From: Chrysomallon squamiferum
Lineage: Eukaryota > Mollusca > Gastropoda > Neomphalida > Peltospiridae
DNA length: 64,000 nucleotides
Direction: 5' to 3'
Assembly: GCA_012295275.1 (NCBI GenBank)
Contig: CM022672.1
Location: 15,858,125 to 15,922,124 of the forward strand
In this document: one piece after another, positions 14,413 to 33,488 of the stretch
How the letters are laid out: each line of letters begins with the position of its first letter
Numbering within the stretch: position 1 is the first letter of the stretch
Made by a program: the position numbers and the translations under genes
Notes under the pieces: model-generated
The model's database searches: none
The model's input: the letters and a program-made list of their open reading frames with translations, nothing else
Told to the model about the DNA's origin: nothing

Positions 14413-17400
14413 CAATCACATACCAAAAGAAAAACTGTGCCTGTGATGATGCAGCAAAAACAACTGAACTGATGTTAAAGAAGTATTCTGTTTGTAAATT
14501 TTCAATAATTTTCTAATTACCTTAAAGCATCTCTAAGGTCATTCAACATGTCTTCCTTTGCCTTCACATCAAAAATAGCTCTTTGTAATTCATCATCTGT
14601 TTTAGCTGACTGCTGTTTGGATTCCTTTAAACAATCCTGTTAAATTAAAAATTTTAAATCTAAAGGTAATACTGAAACATTAGTGACTGAAAAAAACAAA
14701 AAAACTACAACACCACCAAATCTCACCCCGTTAAACAAAATAAAATGGAACATTATAAAATTTTAAAAAGTGAAAGTAAAAAAATACAAAGTAACTGAAA
14801 TAAAATAAATTGTATTAACAATATATGTCTGTCTGTCTGTGATTTTTAAACAACACAACACTATACTTAATATAAAAAAATTATTAGGTGTTGAATATGA
14901 CTTATTATTTAAAAATAGTACAAGAGAGAAAATGTCTAGGCTTAGCACATAACTGAAATTAGTTTTAATACACTGAATGATATACTAACTTTAAGACGTT
15001 TTACTTCAGCATCAAGTTCATTGACTAACTGCATTTGTTGTTTCATGTCCTCTTCTTTGATAGATAACTGGTCTTCTAGATCATTCACTTTAAATAAAAT
15101 AAAATAAATAAATAACAAACAAAACAAATAATATACATATATTAATAAAAATAAACAAACAAGCAAACAGACAGAGAAGTGTTTTGTCCCAGTATAACTG
15201 ACTTTTGGTTTTAATGTATTCTAAAGCACAGTTGCTCACCTAACTCTATCTTCTGCTCCAACTGAACTCGCAGATCTCTAACGTCTTTTTCCAGTTTGTT
15301 CAACCTTTCCGATTTGTTGTCTTGAGCCTCTCTTTCATCCTGCAACTGCTGCTCAGCAGACGTCAATTCTGTTAACAGCTGACGCTTCTCTCCTTGCAGA
15401 GACCTGGAACGAAATGAAGAAATGTTTCTTTTATTGACGATATCAACAGATTTTTAATTTAGATACTACTGCATGGTGTTATATAAATTATTAATGACAA
15501 TGCTGATAACACAGTCAAATCCCACAGTCAGTAGACAGTAAGCCACTAATTTTTCAGTTAGCAGCAGAAAATAATTTCTTATACACACAGAACAAATACC
15601 ATGACCTTTGATAAATCAGTTATGAATAATAAACTCCCAAAAACTGCTGCTGATGATAGCCTATCACATGTCAACTTTGAACGGCATGTCACTCACCTCA
15701 CAGTACAATTCAGATTGGATATTTCTGCAGTTTTCTGTTCGAGGTCTGAGCAGGCCTGTCTCAGTTTTCTTTCAGCAGTGTCACTCTCAGCCATGAACTG
15801 AGCTTTGTCTCGCAACACCTGCTGCTCTAAGTATGATACCTGACAAAGTTAATATACAGTTATAAATATACTGGACCACGGAATGAAAAATTTTCTTAAC
15901 AGGATATATGAGTCTTATATGTTGTAAAAATAAAAACACGCTACAGTTTACAATAACAAATAAATAAATAAATAAATAAATAAATAACAACAATTATATA
16001 AAAAATTTAATCAAAAGGGAAGTTATTTTTAAATGTAGCCTAAAACAAGGGCTGAAAGATCTTTAAAGAAAATGGGTATACCCAGCAAATCTAAAATCTC
16101 TTTAATATAAAATAATTACAAATTAGTTTATAATAATTAAATAATGTCTATTAAAGCTCATCTATTAACATCTGATGTTGCCCATTCATTTAAATCTAGC
16201 TAATTTAATTGATTATCGATTATTTATCTAAAATCTGTTCATTCTCTTCTTTTTAAACCTAGCTGTTGCTCTCACCTTTCTATTTAAATCTAGTTGATTT
16301 TCCTCCAACTCAGAAATTCTCTGTGTTGCTTGTTGTAACATGGTCTGGTGTTCCAGCAAAGACTTCTCCAGACTTGTGTTTTCCTCAGTCTTTTCTTCCA
16401 GTTCCTCTTTCGTTTCTCTCAACATTTTTTCTAATCTGGAAATCTGGAAAATGTGTAATTAATACTAAAAAAAAAATACCTTTGAAAAACCAGAGTTTTC
16501 AGATCAATATTAGGTTTCTTTAAATATTTGATTATTTCATACCACACAGCCATTTATGATATATAGATTATTGAATCTATTACTTTATCAAATTTTTTAA
16601 ACCTGCAGCCCAGTACATTTACAACTAAACAAAACTACAAAGAAATGGTACCTGTTATTGTTTAAGAAATCAGTTTTCCTACTTTACAAGGTTTATATAC
16701 TATACATGGCTAAGTAGTTACTGTATATCAGAATGTTACATTAATTTTATTTATAAACTATGTTTGTACCATTTCCATTTTTGCCCAAATGTTCCACTCA
16801 GTGGTTTGGAAAAATTACAGGGATCATAGCTCATACATAATATTTTACTGTGACTGATTAACTTTATAAGTAAACAAATTAGGTCCGAACTTTTACCTGG
16901 TCTTTTTTAAGCTTAACGTCTCTATCAAACTGTTCTTTAGAAGTGTGAAGATTAAACAGGCATGTCTTAATCTCCTCTTTACAAAGCATTAGTGATGATT
17001 CTAAATGGTTCATCTGTGATTTTCCTTCGGTAGACAGCTGCTCTATTTGCATGTTTAGTGTTTGATTTTGCTGCAATCGTAAATTTAATTCCTGAAATTG
17101 TAAGAATAAATGAATGAACAAAAAATTATCAGCAGAAGGAAAGAAAAATTTTAATTGATAATGTACTCAATATCTGTTTAATCAACAGTAACCAAATGGT
17201 TAAGGTTCAATAGATAATGATAGGAAGCAAGAAGCACGTAATTTAGAAAAGCACTTGAAAAGGTTATGTGGTGTCATATATATTTGATTAAAACCATATT
17301 CAGATACTGAGAGAAAGACTTTCCTACCATTGATGGGCTACCCTTTTTAATTCAGAAGCAAGGGATTTTTCATGTGCACCTTACCATAAGTAAATGACAT

Positions 17401-20400
17401 TTGATAAACCAGTTATACAATATTGGCAAAGAGAAAAAAAAAAGCATGATATACTGACTGAGGAGAATTAATCATGTAAATCAGAACCTGATGTACTTAA
17501 TAAGATAGGAAATCCAGTCAATAAATGTATCAAAGACGATTGTTCCTGAATCCCATTAAATAATGTAAATTACAACCCTCAACAAAGACCATTATATAAT
17601 TACATGATAAAATCATAGATTTTTATACATATTAATATGAAACAAAATCTGACATTACTCCTTATTTTTCTTCACTCAGTCATATTGTATTTTAAGAAAT
17701 ATAAAAAATAAATCTTTTATGTCTACCTCTTTTGTTTCTTTCAGTGCTTCCTCAACATGATCAAGTTTTGATGTCTTTTCTGCTAATTCTCCTTTCAAAC
17801 TAGTCAAAGCTTTTTCTTGTTCCTTTAACAAATTACCCTTTTTCTCCAGCTGTTCTTGAAGCTGTAACAATGACAATAATGACAGTAAAAATTATAACAG
17901 AACCAACACGAATCAATTTATAGGATTAAAACAACAGCTGACTCTTGTATGGAACAATTTCCAGAATTGCTGAAATGTACTTTGACATTATTTCCCTGTC
18001 AGACATTTTTCTGTGCCACAACACACAACACAAAACCATTCGGCCCAAGCTGCCATGTTGGAACAACGCACTAACATAACCCTGACATCCTACCACATGA
18101 TTGCATTGAGGTTCAAGGGCCTTGAACTCATGACCAACAATCACGACAACTTGATATACATTTTTTACTCAGTTAACTACAAACTCACTCTGTCAATCTG
18201 TTTGACATAGTCAGCACATTGATCTGTGTGAACGTGTTGTAGTTTTTCATGCGACTGTTGGACAGCTCTCAACTCTTTCTTGTAAAATTCCAGCTGGTCA
18301 TGTAGAGTGTGATTTTCTTCTTCTCGGCTGATTATTTCTTCTTCTAGCTGCTTCATGCGAGCTATATGTGTGGAAAACTCCCTCATTTTCTCATCCAGCT
18401 GATCTTCAACACTTGACAGTCTCATTGACTTCTTTCTCAACTATATTTTTGAAAATAAATAGTAAAAACAATATTTAAAAAAAAAAAAACTAATAATAAT
18501 AAAAATGATCATATAAAAAGTAAACAATAATAATAACAATTTCATCTTTTTGTCAGTGCTTCACAAAATAAGCTCTAATAAAAACAAGATCCACATCTTT
18601 CTTTTCTACATTTTAATAGAAACAGCAGTAGTGCTTACCACATTACAATGTAAACAGTAATAAACACATTTTTTTTTATATCTACATTTTGAAATAATAA
18701 TTTTTTTAAAAATTAAAAAACAATACTAAAATCAATACTATTATCAATCTGAGATTCAAAACACCAAAAGAAAACTAACATAAAACAAATTCTGTCCTGC
18801 TATTTTTTTACTTCATCTTTATGCTCATTTTTTAGAGTAATTCATTTAATAATATTAAAATCCAGTAGATTCAGACTTGTTTCTTCAAACATCTTTCAGA
18901 AATGTTAATATCCAAAGAACTTAAAAACAATATAACTGAAGTAAAATAAACTATCTCTAAAATAAACTATTTTCTGCTGACTGCATCACACTTAACTGAT
19001 AGTTTCTGTTAATAATAAAATATATTTTAGTTAAATAAAAGTGTATCTAGTCATACCTCTCTTTCCAGACTGTTATTTTCTGTACACTTTCTGTTGATCT
19101 CTTCCTGAAGTTCAATTATCTGACTGTTTCTCTGTGTTATGCGAGAATCTAATGCCACATTCTGGGAGTCCTTGTCAGACAAGTTATGTTTGAGATCTAT
19201 CAGCTGATTGGCTAGCCTTGATTTGTCTGCCTCCAACTGCCCAATGATAATTTCCATTTCTTGGCATTTTTGATTTTCTGTAGAGTATTAAATATAAATG
19301 TATTTTTAAAATGAGGTTTAACAATATATAATAAATAATAGGAAAGAATTAAGAAAGTGTAAAGATGACATATTTAAAGAATTCTAGCAAAAAGAATAAT
19401 TTAATGTTAATTTTTAATCAAAATTGGGAAGTATTTGAAACTTATTATAATTGACAATCAGTAGTTTCAAAATAATTTTATCAATTATTAATAACTGTGC
19501 ACATGGTTTTAGAAAGTTTAACAGCTTTCTATACCCCAGTATGTACTGCAGGAGAATAATTACCTCATTTTAATAATACTGAGTTTTATTATTTTCATAA
19601 TGCTGATCTTGTTAAAGAAAGCAGTAAATCTGAACATCAGATGTATTCAATACCTTTTTGAATTCTTTCCAGGACAGCATTAAGTTCAGCACGTAATGAA
19701 TCGAGCACTGCAGAAGAAGAATTATTTTCACAAGCCTGAAGACTCAGTCTTAATCTCTTAATTTCTTCATCTCTTGAGTGCAGCTGCAGTCTGTTATATA
19801 AAAGTAATATATTAAATATTCACTTTTTGGATAGAAAGGTTAACACAGACAGCTGTAATTTTGAAAAATGCTATGCTTGTTCCCTGAGAAATTATTGTGG
19901 TGAAGTAAAAAGTTTTAGCTTTGAAGTGTAGTAATAATTTATCATTTGGTTCCAGAACAGGAAAACTAACTGACAAATTATAACTTTAAAATAATGAACA
20001 TGAACCCATATCCAAACATGCATGCACATGCACGCACACACACACATCCAAATGTGTGTACCCACCCACCCTACATATACACACAATGTACCTGAGATCT
20101 GCAAGCACTGCTCTAGCACCTCCAGACTTTGCTGTCTTAGATGTCTGTGATACTGCTTCTTCAGTGGTGCTGCAATTTCCTTTGTTAAAACTTGATGTGC
20201 TGGTGTTATTCTTCTGCCCTTGCAAACTGTGCATGCCACTGTCTCCCGAAACATTAGTCATCTGAATGTAATTAATAATTCATACAAGTCTCAGGAAAAT
20301 CAATTTTATGTTACAATGAAAGAAGCATTTTTATCAGCTGTAAATTCAGTTCTCTTTGATGATGGCTGCTTCAGATATTTACAATATTAGTGACCAAAGA

Positions 20401-23400
20401 CCGACACATCAAAACATCTCAGAAATAAATGTTTGGAAATTAATTTTAAATTATAAAAGCAGCTGCCTGTTTATTTAAAAAAAAAAAAAAAAAAAAGGAT
20501 TACAATAAAATGTCCTTCAAATTAAAACATTAATTAAAATTAGTATTTTATAAACTGATTTTGGTAAGAAAAATAAACCTCTTTGGAGAAAGAAAAGATA
20601 ATCAACAATATTTTTAGTCACGTTTTTCAACAGAAATCCATAAAGATAGAAAAAACAATAAAAAAAAAATTATAAAAATTATGTTAAAGCAAAATATGTT
20701 TTTATCAATATGATTATTCATGTTATAGTATACCATACTGGTTCTAAGTTTCAGTTAATATTTTTCTAACTAACAAAAAGAGCCCTACATCTGAGTATTT
20801 TGAAAAACTCACAAAACTTGACTGCTGCTGCTGCTGGACTTGTTGAGCTAACAGTTCTAGCTGAACTAACATTGTCCTGGCTTCTTCAACTTCTTGCTGA
20901 CATACATTTAAATCCTGCTGCATTTTCTGATTTTCTGTTTTCAGTTGAATATTTTCTTTTTTTATTTCTTCCCTATCACCTGATTCTGCTTGGAGTTTTA
21001 CTAAAAAAAAAAAAAACATCGAAAACCCTGTTAATATAATAATAATAATCACAATACTTTCTTTTTTTATTTCATAATCTGAATTCCAGTTAATTCATGT
21101 AAATAATTATTTAACAGTATTTATTAACAATAATCATAACAGTGTTTTTAAATGAAGATACCTGTCTCTTTGAGGTTATATTTTGGATGACAGGCAGCCT
21201 GTACCATTAGTCAGAGCTCAAAGATATGGCAGACTGAGTGACAACCAATTCAGATGACATGTTTGGAAATTATTGTATGAAACTGACTTGTTTGGGAAAC
21301 AATTTAGACAATTTTTACCATCTGGCAGACTAAGTGACAACCAATTCAGATGACATGTTTGGAAATTATTGTATGAAACTGACTTGTTTGGGAAACAATT
21401 TAGACAATTTTTACCATCTGGCAGACTGAGTGACAACCAATTCAGATGACATGTTTGGAAATTATTGTATGAAACTGACTTGTTTGGGAAACAATTTAGA
21501 CAATTTTTACCATCTGGCAGACTGAGTGACAACCAATTCAGATGACATGTTTGGAAATTATTGTATGAAACTGACTTGTTTGGGAAACAATTTAGACAAT
21601 TTTTACAATCTGGGGTAAAAATAAAAAGAGGCCTGCTAGCTGAGGTGATAGTTTATGATATTCAGGTGTATGGATGCTATGTAGCTGTGGTTGGAATATG
21701 AATTAATTTTGGTAATAAAAATAAAGGATGTAATTAGGTTACAGAAATGAGAACATACTAAGAGCAGACTTCAGTTTTTCTACTTCTTCTGTCATTTCTA
21801 TGTTTCGTTGTTCCATGTCGGTTTTAGTCTCCATTTCAACAGCTTCCAGAGTCTGCAGCCTTCTGTTGAGAGAAAAAGAAAACAAATCAGTGAATAAATC
21901 ATAATTATTGTGTTTTTTATTTCTAAAATATAACTCTGTACATTTAAGATTCACATATAATTATATACATGTCATCATTATAAGAATTTATAAGATAAAG
22001 TCTAATAATGCACAGTACATAGATGATACAAGATAAAAAAAGAAATGGAAGAAAGATATATTTTATTTAACTGTGCAGCCTAAACCTTTTTAATCTATGG
22101 TTTGTGATAAATAATGCACCCATCCATCCATATGGATGTATATGTTAAGAAATATACAATGCAACTCCTTTTTATTGAGTATATGAGTACAAGATTAGGT
22201 GTTTGTGTCCAAATGCACACATACACATGAGAACTGAGAACATTTTATTTCTTACTGAATTTCTTTCTCTTGTTTCTCAATTATGTCTTCTACTGAAGAT
22301 GCACGTCTGACTAGCTCATCTCTCTCACGACTCAAGTGAGATATCATGTCTCTCAGATAATCTTCACTTTCTTCCATCTAACAAAACACAAACAATTATA
22401 AATTTAAAGCTGGGTTAAGATTACTTAAAAAGCACTGGAAATGAACCATTCGGCAGAATGCAGCACAAAACTGGAAACAGCTTATTGAGACTTTAAGCTG
22501 ATAACAGCACACTATGGCTACACAATGGTATTGATGATGAATGTTAAATAATTTAGCTCAGAAGTTTCTTTTTAAACATAACTTGCAATGTTTAGTGACA
22601 AATTTTGATTTATAAATGAACGGAAACTGAGTAAATACCATTATGAGGTTTGTGTGCACTGAACTATAAGAAAGCTAAGTTATCATCAGCTCTGATACTG
22701 TAAAGAAATTTTTGCATTTTCAGAAATGATAAACTCTTCTTGTAAATTTCAAGAATGTATACACTCTTACAAATGTAAGAATATAAAAAATATACCGTTC
22801 TGATTTTTTCCTTCATTCGTTTTTGATATGTCGCCAGAGATTCTTGAGAGTCAAGGAAATTCTGTAGAGCTTCATCCCTCTGTTTTTCTATACTAAAAAT
22901 AAATAACAATTAATATTTCAATCATAAAAAGTAATATCGATTTTGTCCTGCATATAAAAAGTTTACAGCATAAAATTAATGATACAAATATAACATAGCA
23001 ATTTTTTATGTTATGTAATTCTTCAAATGATAAATGACCACATATGACAATAAAGATCATTTAAAAGTAACTTGTGCTATCATTTTTCTTCCATGTTTAT
23101 ATTGGTAAGCAAATATTTGTCACCAGAACTCAAAACTGACTAATGCTGAGGAATGAAACATTACTTTTTTCTAAAATTATAGAACAACTTTGTGATAGGC
23201 AATAAATATGCACAAGTATGTGAGTAATAGCTGATGGTAAACAGAAACTTCCAATCAGAATTTCAATCTGCACTTATGAATCATCACATGATTACAGGAG
23301 ATAAATACATTTCCATTAAATATACCTTCTCCTTAGTTTTTTCTCAGAGTTTAGTTCTGTTCTCAGATCAGACACATCTTGCCCGAGATCATTTATCTTT

Positions 23401-25647
23401 GTCTGCAAGTGAGATACTGTTCGCTGACTTTCTTCGTATCGTTCTTCTGCAGTTCTGAAAACAATAAAAGCAAAAACAAAAAATATAATAATAATCATGG
23501 CTATACATGTTATAAATAAAAAGTATAATAAATATACATTTCCTGTTATATACAGAGATGTGGACAAACAGAAAGAGTGGAGAGATAAAGAATGAATTAA
23601 AATTAACAATGCTTGTTCTATCAGAAAACTGAATTGAGATATGATGTATTCTTAATTTTATACTAATGATTCCAGACAGCACAAAAGAAGAAACAAACAC
23701 AGCAAGGGATAAGGTGATCAGAGACATGCATAATTTTCAATGAAAGATAAATAAAAACATATTGTCAGTGATATTCCTGATACTGAGCAGATGCAGAGGT
23801 AATGGCTATGAGGATCAATTCTGTTAATAAATAAGTGTATCTAAAAGTATCCTCCAACAAACACACACACACACACACGTTGGAGGATGCTCTTAGATTA
23901 AGAATGTGTGGAGTGTTTTATTAAATAAAAATATTTTTCTGCAATACCTCAAAGCTTTGTCCTGAGCTTCTGTTTCAGCCTGTAAACCTTCTATTTTGTC
24001 TTCAAGTTCAGCTACTACATCATTGCTACTTTCAAATTCTTGAGACAACTCCCGTATCTAGAGCAAAAGAAAATTAATTAGATACAATATAATTTTAAAA
24101 TAGTAAGAATCCCATAAGTAATAATAAACTGATTGTTGCATATAAAAAACAATATTAATGATTAAAAACATGTTATAGTGAAATTTCAACATTCATGGTC
24201 TTCTCAAAAACATATTAGATTAGGACATTAAGGAAATATTTCAAGAAGTCATTTCTTTTTAATTAAAAATTAATGGAAATGCAGAATTATATGGTAACAC
24301 ATCTACTTTCAACAGATAAAGATAATTATTTTATTTAATACAGCAAATTATTATTTTTTTTAGAAATTAATCATTTAAGAATGATTTATGAAAAAATAAT
24401 ATTTTAAATAAAAGAAATTATTTCCAAAAAAATTAAAACAAGAAAATAAAGAACTTAAAAAAGAATACTTTTCTATAAAAAAAAAAAAAAGTTATAAATA
24501 ATAATAACAGTAACACTGAATGTTTTATTTAAAAAAGAAAGAAAAACCTTGCTGTTAGCTGTCTGAAGTTCATAGGCAAGCCTTTCAACTTCAGACAGCA
24601 GCCTGTGATTTTGTCTCATGACCTTTGAACTTGTGTCTTGTTGATTTCTGATTCTGTTATGTGAAACATTTGTATCTGACACTAACCCATCAGTATCTGT
24701 TTCAAAAGGTCGTCTAGAATATGTCTAAAAACAGTGAAATATATATTAATTTTAAAAGAAGATTTTGTAAAAAAGAACTATAAATTGTTAATAATAAAAA
24801 GGTTTGACTAGCATTTGAAGACTTATTTTTTATAACAATGTTTCATTCTGTGGAAAATCAATATTATTCATTTTAAAGATTTCTTTTCCCTTTTTTTTTT
24901 TCTTTTTAGAAATATGTATAATTGATATTTTTCAAACCTTTCACTAATATATTCCTGCTTACTTTTTTCTTCTTTTTTTTTCCAATTAATTTTAAACAAT
25001 AGTAATTTTTTGAACCAGAGGAAACATTACCTGGGGTCTGTTTGGTGTACTGGCAGGGAATGGTCTTTCTAGAAAACCTGTATAAGAATCTGGTAATGTA
25101 CTCAAGCCTGATCGTATGCTCTCTCTGTCGACAAAATCATCAGTGCTTTCAGTTTCACGTCTGTAGGACATAGTGTCTGTTGGCAAATATCTTGTCAACT
25201 GTTGGGAAAAATCTACATTCCTAAAAACCAGAACACATTAATAGTCACAGTGATGTAATGCTAAACACTTCACTGTTGATTAATAATAGAAAATATCTCC
25301 CACTAATATTTTTTCAGGTAATTATTAGTAGATTTGATGTCTGTATAAGTTTAGATTATTATTTGCCTGTGTTTGTTTTTACTTTTATTGCTATTAAAGT
25401 TAAGTTAAAGTGACTCTTTTATTTTATTATTTATTTATTATTATTATTATCATGTTTAATTTTATCACTGGATAAATGAATATATATTTTAAATTAATAT
25501 AAACCCTCACCTATAAACACTCAATTCGTCTGACTCTTCCGTTTCAAGCCGCGTTAATGTCCTTAAATTTTTTTCTGTATCTATAAGTCTTTTTCTTAAG
25601 TCTTTAACATTTTTCATCAAATAAAGTGATGCGGTTGCATCTGCCAT
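8996..25647 (-). CDS. CCDC18: CCDC18-like coiled-coil protein, 29 coding exons
   Basis: Coding exons on the minus strand: 25647-25511, 25220-25031, 24724-24548, 24057-23948, 23454-23326, 22892-22796, 22377-22256, 21862-21759, 21000-20813, 20261-20092, 19790-19654, 19277-19057, 18440-18189, 17861-17727, 17091-16897, 16443-16276, 15839-15697, 15403-15240, 15087-14990, 14636-14521, 13840-13741, 13476-13360, 12952-12809, 12218-12021, 11505-11362, 11080-10868, 10454-9884, 9649-9571, 9116-8996. They total 4,740 nt (1,579 residues plus stop) with every phase matching and GT..AG throughout. The start MADATASLYLMKNVKDLRKR is the first ATG of the open frame. Nearly all of it is heptad coiled coil. The family match rests on the C-terminal third: ELRLTREQLQ, TEELGASQAREA, AANEAIVIK and ESEVARLQARLSGHERA correspond in order to vertebrate CCDC18. 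Exon 27 carries a long non-coiled acidic tail. Vertebrate CCDC18 is about 1,450 residues and is associated with centrosomes/satellites; location here is inferred. Small extra exons could have been missed. Confidence 0.9.
12433..12572. repeat. 28-bp tandem repeat, five copies, in a CCDC18-like intron
   Basis: The unit starts aaccaatatataatttcata and ends ataatgat. Five nearly perfect copies start at 12433, 12461, 12489, 12517 and 12545; only the last differs (att for ata). The near identity points to recent expansion. Confidence 0.95.
12961..13140. repeat. GAAAGT-type purine-rich low-complexity tract
   Basis: Imperfect copies of gtgaaa/gaaagt follow the acceptor side of CCDC18-like exon 23. 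It is purine-rich on + and pyrimidine-rich on the transcribed strand, so it may lengthen the polypyrimidine tract before that exon. Confidence 0.7.
21229..21612. repeat. 96-bp tandem repeat, four copies, in a CCDC18-like intron
   Basis: Copies start at 21229, 21325, 21421 and 21517, each beginning gcagact(g/a)agtgacaacc and ending ttttacca(t)ctg. They are almost identical. Because 96 is a multiple of three, one minus-strand frame stays open through the array and repeats a 32-residue unit. No splice-compatible reading into the gene is seen, so I treat it as intronic minisatellite. Confidence 0.97.
23840..23897. repeat. 19-bp inverted repeat flanking a (CA)n microsatellite
   Basis: The left arm is 23840-23858 (tctaaaagtatcctccaac) and the right arm is 23879-23897 (gttggaggatgctcttaga). 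They pair at 17 of 19 positions, with a (CA)n loop of about 20 bases between. The form resembles microsatellite-bearing mini-elements with palindromic ends described in molluscs and insects; that link is inference. Confidence 0.7.
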
Positions 25648-26120
25648 AATGATCATTCATAATCGTTGACATCCTCGTATATTAGTTTTGTGATAATCGA
25701 CACAAAATGTTTTGTGTCTATTGTTATTTATGGAATGTATTTAATACGATATTACATTTTTTGTATGCATGTCCAAGATAGTAGCAAGCTGTCAAATTAA
25801 AAAAATATATATGTAACAATTATAATATTTTATATAAATAATTAATAAATATAAACACTAAAACTAGTAACAGCTAACACTAATAACACTATAGTGACTA
25901 TTACTAAGTATTAGTATTATTATATTAACAGGTTTGAACACGTTCGGATTAATGTTGAACGTAAAAGTGTCAGCTTCAGTTGCAACTTATTTTTTATAAT
26001 TTATAATATCAACTCCATAAAAATACACAACATAGAAAATAATACATCTGAAGAGAATTTAATATACTAAACTGCAAAAACCAGAAGTAACACTCATATT
26101 TACATATTAACATATAGAAA

Positions 26121-26173
26121 GGCCGCCATAATACAATAATAACATTTGATTGGTTACAAACATTATACTTCCG
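26121..26173 (-). promoter_or_regulatory. ETS, CCAAT and YY1-like cluster, candidate CCDC18-like promoter
   Basis: Read on the minus strand, in order: an ETS core CGGAAGT (26173-26167), a CCAATC box (26153-26148) and ATGGCGGCC (26129-26121), which matches the YY1 core ATGGCGGC. This order and spacing are typical of TATA-less housekeeping promoters, where the YY1 site lies just after the start site. A 5' UTR of about 450 bases would follow. No transcript evidence is available here. Confidence 0.55.
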
Positions 26174-27154
26174 TTTTCGTTATTTTCTTATTTTGTACTT
26201 CTCCTACATTTATAATATTTCAACGTTATAATATTTGAGTATCGTCTCGGTTTGGATTTTGATGCACCTTCATTAAATAACAGCGCGCATAACCATTGAC
26301 AAAAATTGTTATTATTATTATTATTTTTTTTTTTACCTACCAAATAAAGCAGTGCTTGCTATTCGCATGTTTGCTGTAAAATTAAACAATTAACATAACC
26401 TTATAGCTAAAAGTTCTGTTTTTCATAAGGCAATTTTTAGCCATACATAAACAACCCCGTATCTCCAAAGTTTCACAATGCATTTCACTCACAAACTGCA
26501 CAAAAAATTGCCGTTTTCTGACAGTCAGAACACGATTAAACAATTAGGCAACGACCACTAATCTATTTTTATGGAACTCACTTACACATTCTGCGTTAAA
26601 ACCTATATCGCATTAAAAAGGTAAGAATGTTATAGTATACACATACTAAGTAGAAACAAACAAAAACTTGCAGTATATACTGAATTTAATGTGTATATTT
26701 TAATCATATATATATTTCGTTATGTCTCTGTCAATAATAACAAGAAAAATATCGTTATTTCTGCACAACGCGAGAGTGTTGCTTATCTGCGTCAAAACCG
26801 ATACAACGAGGATACTTGTACTTAACAATTTAGAACTGGATATTTATCATAAAAATTATTTCCGATGACTCTGCTGCTTTTAAGATACTTGGTGAAATTT
26901 GCTGGAATAACTGATTATTAATAGTATTAAGCACAATCGTGACAGTGTATATTATTATTCAACAGGCGTAATGTGCTGAAATAAAACAATTCCTATATTC
27001 ATTTAATTAAACAAAAGAAAATTAATTCAGTCACTTTAGAGTATAGTTCCTTTCTTTTTCTTTTTTCGATTCAGTTGTTTCCGATCCGTGATTTAAATAT
27101 AATTCCGATCCGAACACCATCTTTAACAGAGGTTTGCGCATGACAGCCATGTAA

Positions 27155-27166
27155 CTTCCTTTTTTA
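27155..27166 (+). promoter_or_regulatory. 5' TOP-like transcription start of RPL5
   Basis: CTTCCTTTTTTA, a C followed by an unbroken pyrimidine run, lies 78 bases before the RPL5 ATG. Ribosomal protein mRNAs usually begin with such a terminal oligopyrimidine tract, which puts translation under mTOR/LARP1 control. The exact start base is inferred. Confidence 0.5.
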
Positions 27167-27232
27167 CTAAAACCTCAACCTCAAGCTGAAGCTACCTGTA
27201 GGTGTCGAAGTTTAACTTCGATTCTGACCGCT

Positions 27233-33451
<6,219 letters not shown>

Positions 33452-33482
33452 ATTATGTTCAGAGCTTGTATCTTTGACAACA

Positions 33483-33488
33483 AATAAA
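33483..33488 (+). terminator. RPL5 polyadenylation signal
   Basis: AATAAA lies 32 bases after the RPL5 stop. A very short 3' UTR is usual for ribosomal protein mRNAs. Confidence 0.8.

Larger units (their letters stand above)
25648..27232. promoter_or_regulatory. divergent intergenic region between CCDC18-like (-) and RPL5 (+)
   Basis: The two genes are head-to-head with 1.6 kb between start codons, so both promoters must lie here. A housekeeping-type cluster near 26.12-26.17 kb faces the CCDC18-like gene and a TOP-like start near 27.16 kb faces RPL5. The part between holds CpGs but no recognisable gene. Confidence 0.7.

Noticed and set aside
21218-21532. 104-codon minus-strand frame with a repeated 32-residue unit
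   Set aside because: It results from the 96-bp intronic tandem array; the CCDC18-like exons splice past it with matching phases.
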